A stretch of DNA of 64,000 bases from UBA7239 sp964509075 (lineage in GTDB: Bacteria > Pseudomonadota > Gammaproteobacteria > Pseudomonadales > UBA7239), in NCBI GenBank assembly GCA_964509075.1, contig CAZDWC010000009.1, positions 100,695-164,694 on the forward strand, written 5' to 3'. Position numbers and translations under genes: made by a program. Each line of letters opens with the position of its first letter. Position 1 is the first letter of the stretch. Shown here in pieces: positions 26,414 to 35,456 of the stretch. Below the pieces are notes generated by a model that saw nothing but the letters and a program-made list of their open reading frames with translations, was not told the DNA's origin and did no database searches.

Positions 26414-27202
26414 ATGTCACGTATCTCAAGCTGTCTCACGCAATTGAACGCCGCAAACCGCAAGGCGCTGATTCCCTACATCGTCGCTGGTGATCCGGAC
26501 AGAGTTACCACGCTCGCCACACTACGCGCCATGGTAAAAGCCGGCGCCGACATTCTGGAAATCGGCGTGCCGTTTTCCGACCCGATGGCGGAAGGCCCGG
26601 TGATCCAGAAAGGCCATGAACGTGCATTGGCATCCGGCATGTCACTCAAGCAAGTGCTGGAACTGGTGCGTGAATTTCGCACAAGCGACAACTCGACACC
26701 GATTGTGTTGATGGGCTATGCCAATCCGGTCGAACGCATGGGGTATGCACAGTTTGCCGATGCAGCAGTTGCTGCTGGTGTCGACGGTTTGCTCACGGTG
26801 GATATCCCCCCCGAAGAAGCGCACGACCTGAATGCCGAACTGAAGCGTGTCGGAATCGACAATATTTTCCTGCTGGCACCGACCACCACTGACGAGCGCG
26901 CCAGACAGATTTGCGCACTGGCCACCGGCTATTTGTACTACGTGTCGCTGAAAGGTGTGACGGGTGCCGGCCATCTCGATACTGCAGAAGTGCGTGCAAA
27001 ACTCGCGCATTTTCGCACTTACACGCAGTTGCCGCTGTGTGTCGGTTTCGGCATCAAGGATGCAGAGTCTGCACGTGCGATTTCAGAGACCGCTGATGGC
27101 GTTGTTGTCGGCAGTGTGCTGGTAGATAAAATGGCGCAACTGGGCAATGGCTCTGCTGAAGCCGTGGCCGCAATCATTGCCGATATTCGCAGCGCGATTT
27201 GA
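26414..27202 (+). CDS. trpA: Tryptophan synthase alpha chain
   Basis: Cleaves indole-3-glycerol phosphate to indole, which is channelled to TrpB. The catalytic Glu and Asp lie in DILEIGVPFSDPMAEGP, with the conserved PIVLMGYANPVERMG and GVTGAG segments and the phosphate site GFGIKDAE...VVVGSVLV. It has 262 aa, a normal length. Confidence 0.96.
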   Translation: MSRISSCLTQLNAANRKALIPYIVAGDPDRVTTLATLRAMVKAGADILEIGVPFSDPMAEGPVIQKGHERALASGMSLKQVLELVREFRTSDNSTPIVLMGYANPVERMGYAQFADAAVAAGVDGLLTVDIPPEEAHDLNAELKRVGIDNIFLLAPTTTDERARQICALATGYLYYVSLKGVTGAGHLDTAEVRAKLAHFRTYTQLPLCVGFGIKDAESARAISETADGVVVGSVLVDKMAQLGNGSAEAVAAIIADIRSAI

Positions 27203-27246
27203 ATCCGCAGCGCAAGTTGAATCGCAGAAAATATCAGGAGTAGCAC

Positions 27247-28125
27247 ATGAGCTGGCTAGACAAGATTGTTCCTGCTGTTGTTCGCTCTGAAAAACGCAAC
27301 CAGGGTGAAAGCGCAATTCCCGAAGGACTGTGGAAAAAATGCCCGAAGTGCGATGCCGTCTTGTATCGTCCCGAACTGGAACGATCGCTGGATGTCTGCC
27401 CGAAATGTGATCACCACATGCGTATTGGTGCGCGCACACGTATCCACTGGTTTCTCGATGAAGCGGGTCGTGAAGAGTTGGCAACCGAAGTCGAACCCAT
27501 TGATCGTCTGAAATTCAAGGATGTGAAAAAATACAAAGACAGACTGACTGCCGCACAGAAGGAAACCGGCGAGAAAGATGCGCTGGTGGCATTCAAAGGT
27601 TGCGTCAATGGCTTGCCGGTCATCGTGTGTGCTTTCGAGTTCGCCTTTCACGGCGGCTCGATGGGTTATGCCGTCGGCGAAAAATTTACCCGTGCCGCCA
27701 CACTGGCGTTGAAAGAAAAAATGCCGCTTGTGTGTTTTTCGGCAACAGGCGGTGCGCGCATGCAGGAAGCACTGATTTCCCTGATGCAGATGGCAAAAAC
27801 CAGCGCTGTTATTGAGCGCATGAAGCAACAGGGCGTTCCCTATATTTCGGTGATGACGGACCCGGTCTACGGCGGTGTATCGGCGAGCCTGGCATTGCTG
27901 GGCGACTTGAATATTGCAGAGCCGGGCGCGCGTGCCGGCTTTGCCGGCCCCGGCATTATCGAGCAGACCATACGCCAGAAATTGCCGAAAGGTTTTCAGC
28001 GCAGTGAGTTTTTGCTCGACCACGGCGCGATCGACATGATTGTGCATCGCAAGGATATGCGTGAAAAGTTGTCAGGTATTCTTGCCAAACTCATGAATCA
28101 ACCTGCACTGGCCACTATCGAGTGA
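27247..28125 (+). CDS. accD: Acetyl-CoA carboxylase carboxyltransferase subunit beta
   Basis: Transfers the carboxyl group from biotin to acetyl-CoA, the first committed step of fatty-acid synthesis, together with AccA. The N-terminal zinc ribbon is CPKCDAVLY...VCPKCDHHM with four cysteines; the crotonase-fold body shows FSATGGARMQEALISLMQMAK and DPVYGGVSASLALLGD. It has 292 aa. A strong CAGGAG site precedes the ATG. Its stop overlaps the folC start. Confidence 0.97.
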   Translation: MSWLDKIVPAVVRSEKRNQGESAIPEGLWKKCPKCDAVLYRPELERSLDVCPKCDHHMRIGARTRIHWFLDEAGREELATEVEPIDRLKFKDVKKYKDRLTAAQKETGEKDALVAFKGCVNGLPVIVCAFEFAFHGGSMGYAVGEKFTRAATLALKEKMPLVCFSATGGARMQEALISLMQMAKTSAVIERMKQQGVPYISVMTDPVYGGVSASLALLGDLNIAEPGARAGFAGPGIIEQTIRQKLPKGFQRSEFLLDHGAIDMIVHRKDMREKLSGILAKLMNQPALATIE

Positions 28126-29405
28126 CAGTACGCTATCACAGCCTCGAGGATTGGCTGCGCTGGCAGGAAGGCTTGCATCCGAATGTGATAGATCTCGGGC
28201 TGGCGCGCGCACAGGCTGTTGCCGATATATTGTTCGGGAAACGTTCCAGTCAAGCCAGTCCTTTCACCATTACTGTTGCTGGCACCAATGGCAAAGGTTC
28301 CTGTGTCAAAACCCTGAGTGCATTGCTGGTTGCCACAGGCAAGCGTGTAGGTGCCTTCACCTCGCCACATTTGCTGCGCTACAACGAGCGTATTTGCATT
28401 GATAATCGTGAAGTCAGCGACGACGATCTCTGTGAAGCCTTTGCCGCGATTGATACGGCGCGCGGTGATATCAGTCTCACGTATTTCGAGTTCAATGCGC
28501 TGGCTGCCTTATATCTGTTTCGTAAACACCGTGTGGATGTGCAGGTGCTGGAAGTGGGCCTCGGCGGCAGGCTGGACGCGGTCAATATTGTCGATGCCGA
28601 CATTGCTGTCATCACCAATATCGCACTGGATCATGTCGACTGGCTGGGCGACACGCGCGAGAAAATCGGTGCCGAGAAAGCCGGCATCCTGCGCCAGAAC
28701 GGCAAGCTGGTTTATGGCGAAATGAATATGCCAGACAGTATTCATGATCGCGTTGATGCTCTGGGCGTGACGTGTCGTCAGCTCGGTGCCGAATTCGGTT
28801 TTACTGTCACCGACAATATCTTGCGCTGGAAGGGTATTGATGCTGCAGGCAAGCCTGTGCATATTGAAGCCGCGTGCCCGACGCTGCCGCTGCCCAGCGT
28901 GGCTTGTGCGCTGCAGGTATTGGCGTGGATGGATAGTCTGGATGCGGATATCGCTGCTAACACGCTGCCATTGCTCAAACTGGACGGCAGATTTGAACGA
29001 ATTGCGCATCCTGCACGGACGATAATTCTGGATGTTGCACACAATATTGCAGGCGCGCATTTTCTGGCAGACAGAATCCTGCGTGTTTTCAAACAGCCCG
29101 TGGATATTTTGTTTGCCGCCATGGCAGACAAGGATCTCGTTGGCATCTGCACTGCACTGCAGCCGGCAGTGAAATCCTGGCATCTGGCATCGTTACCAGA
29201 CAATTCTCGCGCAGCCGCGCCTGAACAATTGCAGCATGCTGTGCGGCAGTCAGGTAGTACCAGTCAGTGCGATATTTATGATTCGGTGCACCATGCCATG
29301 GATGCTTGTACTGCGCAGTCGCATGACGAGCCATTGCTGGTTTGTGGTTCATTTTTTACCGTTGCAGCCGCAAAGGCCTATTGGCTTGCACAGCAGCATG
29401 ATTGA
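28122..29405 (+). CDS. folC: Bifunctional dihydrofolate synthase / folylpolyglutamate synthase
   Basis: Adds glutamate to dihydropteroate and to folates. The ATP P-loop is TVAGTNGKGSCVKTL, followed by GAFTSPHLLRYNERICI and EVGLGGRLDAVNIVD; the C-terminal Mur-ligase-type domain contains LDVAHNIAGAHFLAD. The GTG start at 28122 overlaps the accD stop as GTGA, which is typical of this gene pair. It has 427 aa. Confidence 0.95.
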   Translation: MTVRYHSLEDWLRWQEGLHPNVIDLGLARAQAVADILFGKRSSQASPFTITVAGTNGKGSCVKTLSALLVATGKRVGAFTSPHLLRYNERICIDNREVSDDDLCEAFAAIDTARGDISLTYFEFNALAALYLFRKHRVDVQVLEVGLGGRLDAVNIVDADIAVITNIALDHVDWLGDTREKIGAEKAGILRQNGKLVYGEMNMPDSIHDRVDALGVTCRQLGAEFGFTVTDNILRWKGIDAAGKPVHIEAACPTLPLPSVACALQVLAWMDSLDADIAANTLPLLKLDGRFERIAHPARTIILDVAHNIAGAHFLADRILRVFKQPVDILFAAMADKDLVGICTALQPAVKSWHLASLPDNSRAAAPEQLQHAVRQSGSTSQCDIYDSVHHAMDACTAQSHDEPLLVCGSFFTVAAAKAYWLAQQHD

Positions 29406-29423
29406 TCAGACAGGTAATTGTTT

Positions 29424-30446
29424 ATGTACGCATTGTTGAAGCCTTTGGTGTTCTTGCTGGATGCAGAGAAAGCCCACCACCTGACGCTAGATGGCTTGAA
29501 TTTTCTGCATCGTGCAGGCTTGCTGGGTGCCTATGCCGGCAAGCCTGTAGCGGATCCGGCAACGGTATTCGGCATTCAGTTTCCCAATCGCGTAGGGCTT
29601 GCCGCCGGTCTCGACAAGAACGCGGATTACATTGATGCCCTCGGTGCGCTGGGTTTCGGTTTTGTGGAAGTGGGCACCGTCACGCCGCGCCCGCAAGTCG
29701 GCAATCCACAACCGCGCCTGTTTCGCGCCGTGGCGCAGCGTGGCATTGTCAATCGCATGGGCTTCAACAATCTCGGCGTCGAACATTTGCTCAACAATAT
29801 TCGCCAGCGCACATACCAAGGCGTGCTGGGCGTCAATATTGGCAAGAATGCAACGACACCGGTCGACAATGCACTGGATGATTATTTGTTTTGCCTGAAT
29901 GCCGTGTATGCAGATTGTGATTACATCACGGTCAACTTGTCTTCGCCCAATACACCGGGCCTGCGTGACCTGCAATTCGGCGAGCCACTCAAACGTTTGC
30001 TCGAAGGTTTGAAAAACCGGCAGGCACAATTGCACACACAGATGGGGAAATACAAACCGCTTCTGGTAAAAATTGCACCAGATCTGGCGCAGGATGATAT
30101 CGACGACATCGCGCAGACTTTCCTGCAGATGCAGATTGATGGTGTGATTGCCACCAACACCACCATCGATAAATCGGCACTGGCAGGCACCGCATTGGAA
30201 AACGAGGCCGGAGGTTTGAGTGGCGCGCCGGTGTATGAAAAGTCCACGGCGGTACTCAAGCGTTTGGCAGAGCAACTGGCAGGAAAAATTCCCCTGGTCG
30301 GCGTTGGCGGTATCGAATCGGGCGAGCAGGCGCAAGCAAAAATCAACGCAGGCGCCAGTCTCGTTCAGCTCTATTCCGGGTTGATTTATCGCGGCCCTGC
30401 ACTGGTGCGTGAATGCGCACAAGCACTCCAGCAAGGAAAGAAATGA
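29424..30446 (+). CDS. pyrD: Dihydroorotate dehydrogenase (quinone), class 2
   Basis: Membrane-associated FMN enzyme oxidising dihydroorotate to orotate with ubiquinone, in pyrimidine synthesis. The N-terminal amphipathic region (MYALLKPLVFLLDAEKAHHL) marks class 2. GFVEVGTVTPRPQVGNPQPR, RMGFNNLG and the catalytic Ser region TVNLSSPNTPGLRDLQ are diagnostic. The ATG at 29424 gives 340 aa. rlmL starts one base after its stop. Confidence 0.96.
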   Translation: MYALLKPLVFLLDAEKAHHLTLDGLNFLHRAGLLGAYAGKPVADPATVFGIQFPNRVGLAAGLDKNADYIDALGALGFGFVEVGTVTPRPQVGNPQPRLFRAVAQRGIVNRMGFNNLGVEHLLNNIRQRTYQGVLGVNIGKNATTPVDNALDDYLFCLNAVYADCDYITVNLSSPNTPGLRDLQFGEPLKRLLEGLKNRQAQLHTQMGKYKPLLVKIAPDLAQDDIDDIAQTFLQMQIDGVIATNTTIDKSALAGTALENEAGGLSGAPVYEKSTAVLKRLAEQLAGKIPLVGVGGIESGEQAQAKINAGASLVQLYSGLIYRGPALVRECAQALQQGKK

Positions 30447-30447
30447 C

Positions 30448-32661
30448 ATGAAACCCTTGCAACTGGTTGCCACCTGCGCGCGTGCACTGGAACCGCTACT
30501 CGCTGATGAACTGAATGCATTGTTTGCGCAGGATGTGGTGGCCGGCGATCGCATAGTCACGTTCTCGGCAAGCCCGGAAGTGGTGTATCGCGTATTGCTC
30601 GGCACACGTATTGCCAACCGTATACTGTGGCCGGTGTGCACAGTAGAAGCGCGCGATGGCGATGAGCTGTATCGCAATCTCTGCCAACACAACTGGACGC
30701 CGTATCTCAATCCGGAGCGCAGTTTCTGCGTAGATTTTATCGGCGAGTCCGACAGTATCCGCAATTCGATGTTCGGTGCGGTACGCGTGAAGGATGCCTT
30801 GGTAGATTGCACGCGCGTGGGCAACAATCGCGCCACCGTCGCCAAGGATAATCCGGATATGCGTTTCAATGCGGTGCTGTTGTCCAACGACAAGCAAACC
30901 GATCGCGTGCAGGTGGCGATTGATCTCGGTAATGGCAGTCTGCACAAACGCGGTTATCGCACGCAGGCCGGCGAAGCGCCGCTGAAAGAAACCGTGGCTG
31001 CGGGTATGTTGATGCGTGCAGGCTGGCCGACGATGGCGGAGCAGGGCGGCGCCTTGTTTGATCCGTTCTGTGGCAGTGGCACCATCCTTATTGAAGCGGC
31101 GCTGATGGCAGCCAAAATTCCGCCCGGCATTTATCGCGAGCATTGGGGCTTCATGCACTGCGAATGGCATGATGAGGCATTGTGGCAATCGCTCTGGAAA
31201 GAAGGGCGCAGTCGCCTGTTGAATGCCGGCAACACCGGCATGCCGCGTATTGTCGGCAGTGATGTCTTGACCACGGTGGTTAAAAAGGCGCACGCCAATA
31301 TTGATCGCGCCGGTTTATCGGAATTGATCACCGTCGAAGCCGAACACCTCAGCGACAGCATGCCGCCGCGCGGAAAAACCGGTTTGCTGATTACCAATCC
31401 GCCTTATGGCGAACGCCTGGATGATGATCCGGATCTGTTGGGTTTGTACGCAAAACTCGGCGAAAAAATGAGTGCCATGCACGGCTGGCAGGCAGCGGTG
31501 CTAACCAGTGACAAGCTGCTGGCGCAGGCCATTGGTTTGCGCAGCCATCGCTCCTACCGTTTTGATAATGGCGCGATTGCCTGTCGTCTGTATCTTTTTA
31601 CGCTTGATGAAAGAAATCGCTATAAACCGGTGCTGGCTGTGCGCCAGGATGATGTCTGTCAGGAATCGTCGCTGTCTGACGGCGCGCGTATGTTGTTCAA
31701 TCGCCTGAAAAAGAATCAGCAAAAACTGGCGCCGTGGCTGAAACAACAAAAAGTTGACTGCTATCGACTGTATGACGCCGATATGCCGGAATATGCTTTT
31801 GCCATTGATGTCTATCGCGATCTGGATGCACATCAGGTGCATGTACATCTGCAGGAATACGCACCACCCAAAACGGTGGACGAGAACGCCGCCACACGTC
31901 GCCGCGAAGAAACGCAGATTGCGGTTTCTGCTGCACTGGCGATTCCCTTGCAGCGTGTGCATTTGAAACGTCGTGAACGACAAAAAGGCGAAGGCCAGTA
32001 CAAGAAACAACAGGAAAATCAAAAACAGGACGCAGAAGACCAGCGCTTCAAGGCTCAGGAACACGGCAATGTTTTCTGGGTGAATATGGAAACCTACCTG
32101 GATACCGGCCTGTTTCTCGATACGCGGCCTGTCCGCCAATTGCTTGCTAAAAAAGTGCGTGGCAAACGCTTCCTCAACCTGTTTTCCTACACGGCCAGCG
32201 CTACAGTTTACGCCGCCAAGGCGGGTGCTGCGTCATCGCTCAGCATCGACATGTCGGCCACCTATACCGACTGGGCACGGCATAACTTTGCCGCCAATGC
32301 CGTGGATACCCGTAAACACCGCCTGCTGACCGAAGATTGTCTGCACTGGCTGGAAAATGCCACCGAGCAGTTTGACCTGATCTATCTCGATCCGCCGACA
32401 TTTTCCAATTCCAAGCGCATGCAGAATACGCTGGACGTGCAGCGCGATCAGGTCAACCTGATTGGCTATGCGCTGGATCTGTTGTCGGAAGAGGGCGAGT
32501 TGATTTTTGTCACCAATCACCAGCGTTTCAAATTGCAGTACGACATTTTCGCCGAGCATGGCTGGCATGCCGAAGACATTACAGCGCAGACGCTGGACCC
32601 GGATTTTCGCAACAGTCACAAGATTCACCAGTGCTGGCTGTTCAGGCGAAACGCTGAGTAA
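30448..32661 (+). CDS. rlmL: 23S rRNA methyltransferase RlmKL (m2G2445 and m7G2069)
   Basis: Fused enzyme methylating two guanines in 23S rRNA. Order: N-terminal THUMP domain, RlmL methyltransferase with FDPFCGSGTILIEAALMA and LLITNPPYGERL, then the RlmK methyltransferase with FLNLFSYTASATVYAAKAGA and DLIYLDPPTFSNSKRM. Between the two halves lies a charged, Gln/Lys-rich linker (RQKGEGQYKKQQENQKQDAE). It is 737 aa from ATG 30448. It closes the housekeeping run that began with trpF. Confidence 0.95.
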   Translation: MKPLQLVATCARALEPLLADELNALFAQDVVAGDRIVTFSASPEVVYRVLLGTRIANRILWPVCTVEARDGDELYRNLCQHNWTPYLNPERSFCVDFIGESDSIRNSMFGAVRVKDALVDCTRVGNNRATVAKDNPDMRFNAVLLSNDKQTDRVQVAIDLGNGSLHKRGYRTQAGEAPLKETVAAGMLMRAGWPTMAEQGGALFDPFCGSGTILIEAALMAAKIPPGIYREHWGFMHCEWHDEALWQSLWKEGRSRLLNAGNTGMPRIVGSDVLTTVVKKAHANIDRAGLSELITVEAEHLSDSMPPRGKTGLLITNPPYGERLDDDPDLLGLYAKLGEKMSAMHGWQAAVLTSDKLLAQAIGLRSHRSYRFDNGAIACRLYLFTLDERNRYKPVLAVRQDDVCQESSLSDGARMLFNRLKKNQQKLAPWLKQQKVDCYRLYDADMPEYAFAIDVYRDLDAHQVHVHLQEYAPPKTVDENAATRRREETQIAVSAALAIPLQRVHLKRRERQKGEGQYKKQQENQKQDAEDQRFKAQEHGNVFWVNMETYLDTGLFLDTRPVRQLLAKKVRGKRFLNLFSYTASATVYAAKAGAASSLSIDMSATYTDWARHNFAANAVDTRKHRLLTEDCLHWLENATEQFDLIYLDPPTFSNSKRMQNTLDVQRDQVNLIGYALDLLSEEGELIFVTNHQRFKLQYDIFAEHGWHAEDITAQTLDPDFRNSHKIHQCWLFRRNAE

Positions 32662-32680
32662 ACACGGTTTTCCATTTTAT

Positions 32681-32714
32681 TAAACGGTGTTCATTACATA
32701 GTGAACACCGTTTA
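32681..32714. promoter_or_regulatory. Paired 13-bp operators TAAACGGTGTTCA, inverted, 21 bp apart
   Basis: TAAACGGTGTTCA at 32681-32693 and its exact reverse complement at 32702-32714 form a 13-bp perfect inverted repeat with an 8-base spacer. The same 13-mer family occurs three more times in front of the LLM operon (34237, 34258, 34301), and there two copies are also spaced 21 bp start to start. This points to a TetR-family operator pair. It lies 19 bp after the rlmL stop and could fold in RNA as a terminator as well; the T-run after it is short (TTTATCTGTTT). Confidence 0.65.
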
Positions 32715-32826
32715 TCTGTTTCGCTGCAGCGTAAAAAGCTGATCTTGAGCTCAGGCATTTTCCTGTTTGCCACTCTTCAAAACTGCAGCAGCGCCTGATC
32801 AATAGACGCGTTGTTCATTGCCTTTA

Positions 32827-32842
32827 TGAAGCAGCTGCTTCA
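32827..32842. promoter_or_regulatory. Operator-like palindrome TGAAGCAGCTGCTTCA (site 1 of 3)
   Basis: A perfect palindrome that extends to 22 bp (32824-32845). It matches the consensus TGARRCAGCTGYYTCA shared with the palindrome exactly 42 bp downstream. Probable binding site of the TetR protein encoded at 32970. Confidence 0.65.
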
Positions 32843-32868
32843 TAACCTGCTGCAATGCTTGCATGCCG

Positions 32869-32884
32869 TGAGACAGCTGTCTCA
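32869..32884. promoter_or_regulatory. Operator-like palindrome TGAGACAGCTGTCTCA (site 2 of 3)
   Basis: A perfect 16-bp palindrome beginning 42 bp after site 1, that is four helical turns away on the same DNA face. It has the same core, CAGCTG, and the same outer TGA/TCA as site 1. Confidence 0.65.
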
Positions 32885-32910
32885 TGCAAATGCACAGGTT
32901 TTCCCGAAAA

Positions 32911-32926
32911 CTGGACAGATGTCTCA
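32911..32926. promoter_or_regulatory. Degenerate operator CTGGACAGATGTCTCA (site 3 of 3)
   Basis: It agrees with site 2 at 12 of 16 positions and begins another exact 42 bp downstream, 44 bp before the tetR start codon. The exact periodicity is the main reason to accept it. Confidence 0.5.
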
Positions 32927-32969
32927 TCCGGGTCAACACTGAAGCAAATGATTCCGGAGTAATACACAG

Positions 32970-33533
32970 ATGGCCGCGAAGGAACGCTCAAGGGCTCGCA
33001 TCATCATCACGGCCTTGCGTCTGGCAGCCAGTCCCTCTGGCTCTGCGCTGCGCATGCAGACTCTTGCGGCAGAGGCTGGCGTGGGCCGTGCGACCTTGTA
33101 TCGTTACTACCCGACACTCGATGCTGTAGTGACAGATGCCATGGCCTACTGGGCGATTTCCACTGCAGGCAAGCTGCGTCAGTTGGATCTCCCGCAACAT
33201 CCGCAGCAGAGAATGTACCGTGTTTTTGAAGGCCTGGTGGCGATGCTGGTCGAAAGTCGCCCTTTGTTGCAGGCATTTTTGCCGACGCTGTTGGCCGCGC
33301 AGGAAATCCGCGTCTCGCCGACGATACCGAAGCTGGATTCACTGATTCCTGTTGCACTGGCAGTAGCACTGGGATTGCCCGAGTCGGCATTGCCGCCACA
33401 AACAACGCGCCTGTTGCAGTATGCGCTGCTGGCAGGCGCGATTCGTCTGGCAGCTGACGGGAAGCAGGCTGATGTGCTGTGCGCGGATTTATGTGCGATT
33501 GCCAGGCCGCTCATGCTTGAGCAAGTGGCCTGA
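32970..33533 (+). CDS. TetR-family transcriptional regulator
   Basis: A 187-aa TetR repressor. The helix-turn-helix is MQTLAAEAGVGRATLYRYYPTLDAVVTDAM (residues about 29-58), followed by a helical ligand-binding domain. The ATG at 32970 is preceded by GGAG. The 255 bp upstream of it hold three palindromes at a strict 42-bp period, suggesting autoregulation. No gene directly downstream is cotranscribed: the next gene, another TetR, converges on it with six bases between stops. Confidence 0.85.
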   Translation: MAAKERSRARIIITALRLAASPSGSALRMQTLAAEAGVGRATLYRYYPTLDAVVTDAMAYWAISTAGKLRQLDLPQHPQQRMYRVFEGLVAMLVESRPLLQAFLPTLLAAQEIRVSPTIPKLDSLIPVALAVALGLPESALPPQTTRLLQYALLAGAIRLAADGKQADVLCADLCAIARPLMLEQVA

Positions 33534-33539
33534 GTGCAT

Positions 33540-34205
33540 TCAGGGTTTTGCCGCCTTTTCCACCTGCAGGCGTATGCCATCAATATTGCGCATCAATGTC
33601 GCGCGCCATAGGGGTTCGAGGCTGTCCACAGCCAGATGCTGCATCACCTCGCGGTATTCCTCATGCGCGCCAGCGTGCCTGAGTTGATCGACCACTTTCG
33701 GATCGCTGGCCTGCATTTCAAACAGCGTATAACTCATCACCGTCCACAACAGTCCTTGCGCATGATGTACAGCACGTTGTGCATCCAGCCCGGCGTCCTG
33801 CATCAACTGGGCAATGCGCTGGATCTTGCGCAGGGTGCTGGGTGAGGTGCCGGCCAACCCCATCAATAGCATCAGTTCCGGGCGCGTTTTCAGGGCCTGG
33901 CGAAAGGTTTCCATCCATTGCGCGATCTGGCCGTCCCACTCCAGCACGGGATTCATGTCGATATCGAGGGATTGCAGGGCATATTCTGCCAGTGCGTCGA
34001 GCAGCGCCTCCTTGCTGGGGAAATAGGTGTACAGATTGCCGGGTACGGTATTCAGACGTTGTGCCAGCTGGCGAATGGACAAATCCTGGCCTTTGCCTTC
34101 ACGCAACAGCAGCAGGGCCGTATCCAGGATGAGCAGCTTGCTCAATTTGGCCGGACGGCCGCTGCTGCGAGCAGCAACGGGTTCCGCGAGGGTGGTTTCA
34201 GGCAT
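33540..34205 (-). CDS. TetR-family regulator, divergent from an LLM/MDR/SDR operon
   Basis: A 221-aa TetR protein. The helix-turn-helix is LSIRQLAQRLNTVPGNLYTYFPSKEALLDAL (residues about 42-72), with a TetR_C-type ligand domain after it. A flexible N-terminal tail (AARSSGRPAKLSK) may contact the minor groove. The 133 bp between it and the rightward LLM gene contain three copies of a T[G/A]AA[C/T]nnnGTTCA motif, so this protein most likely represses itself and the operon. The same motif pair at 32681 suggests it also acts near the other tetR gene. Confidence 0.85.
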   Translation of the reverse strand: MPETTLAEPVAARSSGRPAKLSKLLILDTALLLLREGKGQDLSIRQLAQRLNTVPGNLYTYFPSKEALLDALAEYALQSLDIDMNPVLEWDGQIAQWMETFRQALKTRPELMLLMGLAGTSPSTLRKIQRIAQLMQDAGLDAQRAVHHAQGLLWTVMSYTLFEMQASDPKVVDQLRHAGAHEEYREVMQHLAVDSLEPLWRATLMRNIDGIRLQVEKAAKP

Positions 34206-34236
34206 CTACCTAGTCCTTTTCTCCGATTTGACGTAA

Positions 34237-34313
34237 TGAACGGCGTTCATTATTTTCTAAACAGTGTTCATTTACTGGCGGGTACCAGTCGCCAGTATGG
34301 TGAATGGTGTTCA
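34237..34313. promoter_or_regulatory. Three 13-bp operators between tetR and the LLM operon
   Basis: TGAACGGCGTTCA (34237-34249), TAAACAGTGTTCA (34258-34270) and TGAATGGTGTTCA (34301-34313) are near-identical. The first is a full palindrome extending to TAATGAAC-GGC-GTTCATTA (34234-34252). Sites 1 and 2 are 21 bp apart; site 3 is 43 bp further, close to four turns. They cover the probable divergent promoters. Confidence 0.7.
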
Positions 34314-34338
34314 GGAAGTGTAGACCGAGGAGACTTTG

Positions 34339-35424
34339 ATGCAAGCGCCAGCCGTCAGCCGCTTTCCGGAACTGGGGTTCTACACCTTGCCCGGTCACAC
34401 CCGCACACCGGCCGACATCCTGGACGAAGTGCGCACAGCCGAGGCCCTGGGCATGGGTTCAGCCTGGATCTCGGAGCGCTTTGATGTGAAGGAGGCCGCC
34501 GCATTGGCCGGGGCTGCGGCAGCAATTACCGAAAAACTGTTCATCGGCACCGGCGCCACCAACATCAACTCCCGGCATCCATTGCTCACGGCGTCCATGG
34601 GCACCACTTTGCACCGTCTGAGCGGTGGCCGATTCGCCTTGGGAGTGGCACGTGGCGTCGGCATCCGCTATGACCTGATGGGCATGCAGAAAGTCAGCAA
34701 TGCGCATCTGCGCGACTTTGCTGATCTGATGAAAAAACTGTGGCGTGGCGAGCGCGTGAGCTATGAAGGCGTGCTGGGAAAATTTCCCTATCTACATATG
34801 GCCGACTGGATCAGCGATGACATTCCCTTGCTGTTTGTCGGATTTGGCCCGCAGAGTCTCGCGTTTGCCGGTGCGCATTTTGATGGTGTGATCCTGCACA
34901 CTTTTCTTTCGGATGCAGCGCTGGCGCGTGCCGTTGCCTTGATTCGCAATGCCGCAGAAAAAGCGGGGCGAGATCCACACAGTGTGAAAATCTGGAGTGT
35001 GTTGGCAGTGGCACATGAGCCGGATGAGGAAAAATACCTGCGCTATATCGTCGCGCGCATGGCAACCTATTTGCAGGCGCCGAATTACGGTGAGCTGCTG
35101 GTTACGCTGAATAATTGGGATCAGGCAGTACTGGAAAAATTTCGCAATAGCGAGATAGTGAAATCGATGTTTGGCGCCATCGACAGCGTGGCAACGCTGG
35201 ATCAGCTGCGACAGATTCGCGACCTGATTCCGGAAAGCTGGTTGCCTGCTGCTGTCGGCAGTGCAGAACAATGTGCCGCACGTTTCAATGATCAATTCAG
35301 GGCGGGTGCAGACGGCGTGATTATCCATGCCAGCAAACCGCAGGAGTTCGCACCCGTGCTGGATGCCTATTACACCATTCGTGATCACCAGCGCTTTGCA
35401 GATCGTTGCAATCGTCCTTGTTGA
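34339..35424 (+). CDS. LLM-class flavin/F420-dependent oxidoreductase
   Basis: A 361-aa luciferase-like monooxygenase-fold protein (TIM barrel) starting ELGFYTLPGHTRTPADILDEV. Signature parts: GMGSAWISERFDVKEAAALAGAAAAIT, LFIGTGATNINSRHPLLTA and RLSGGRFALGVARG. Bacterial members use FMNH2 or F420 to oxidise small organic molecules. GAGGAG precedes the ATG at 34339. It is the first gene of an operon with a phosphotransferase, an MDR reductase and an SDR, under the facing TetR. A role in degrading an unusual lipid or terpenoid is plausible; the substrate is unknown. Confidence 0.82.
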   Translation: MQAPAVSRFPELGFYTLPGHTRTPADILDEVRTAEALGMGSAWISERFDVKEAAALAGAAAAITEKLFIGTGATNINSRHPLLTASMGTTLHRLSGGRFALGVARGVGIRYDLMGMQKVSNAHLRDFADLMKKLWRGERVSYEGVLGKFPYLHMADWISDDIPLLFVGFGPQSLAFAGAHFDGVILHTFLSDAALARAVALIRNAAEKAGRDPHSVKIWSVLAVAHEPDEEKYLRYIVARMATYLQAPNYGELLVTLNNWDQAVLEKFRNSEIVKSMFGAIDSVATLDQLRQIRDLIPESWLPAAVGSAEQCAARFNDQFRAGADGVIIHASKPQEFAPVLDAYYTIRDHQRFADRCNRPC

Positions 35425-35456
35425 TGTTTGCGTTTATTCGTTGAGAGAGAAAAAAC

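Noticed and set aside
29487..30947. 486-codon leftward open frame opposite pyrD and rlmL
   Set aside because: Cys/Arg-rich translation with no family pattern, fully antisense to two unmistakable genes.
32681..32714. Plain rlmL terminator
   Set aside because: Possible, but the T-run is poor and the arms match the operator 13-mer found three times at 34.2 kb with the same 21-bp spacing, so a regulatory reading is favoured.
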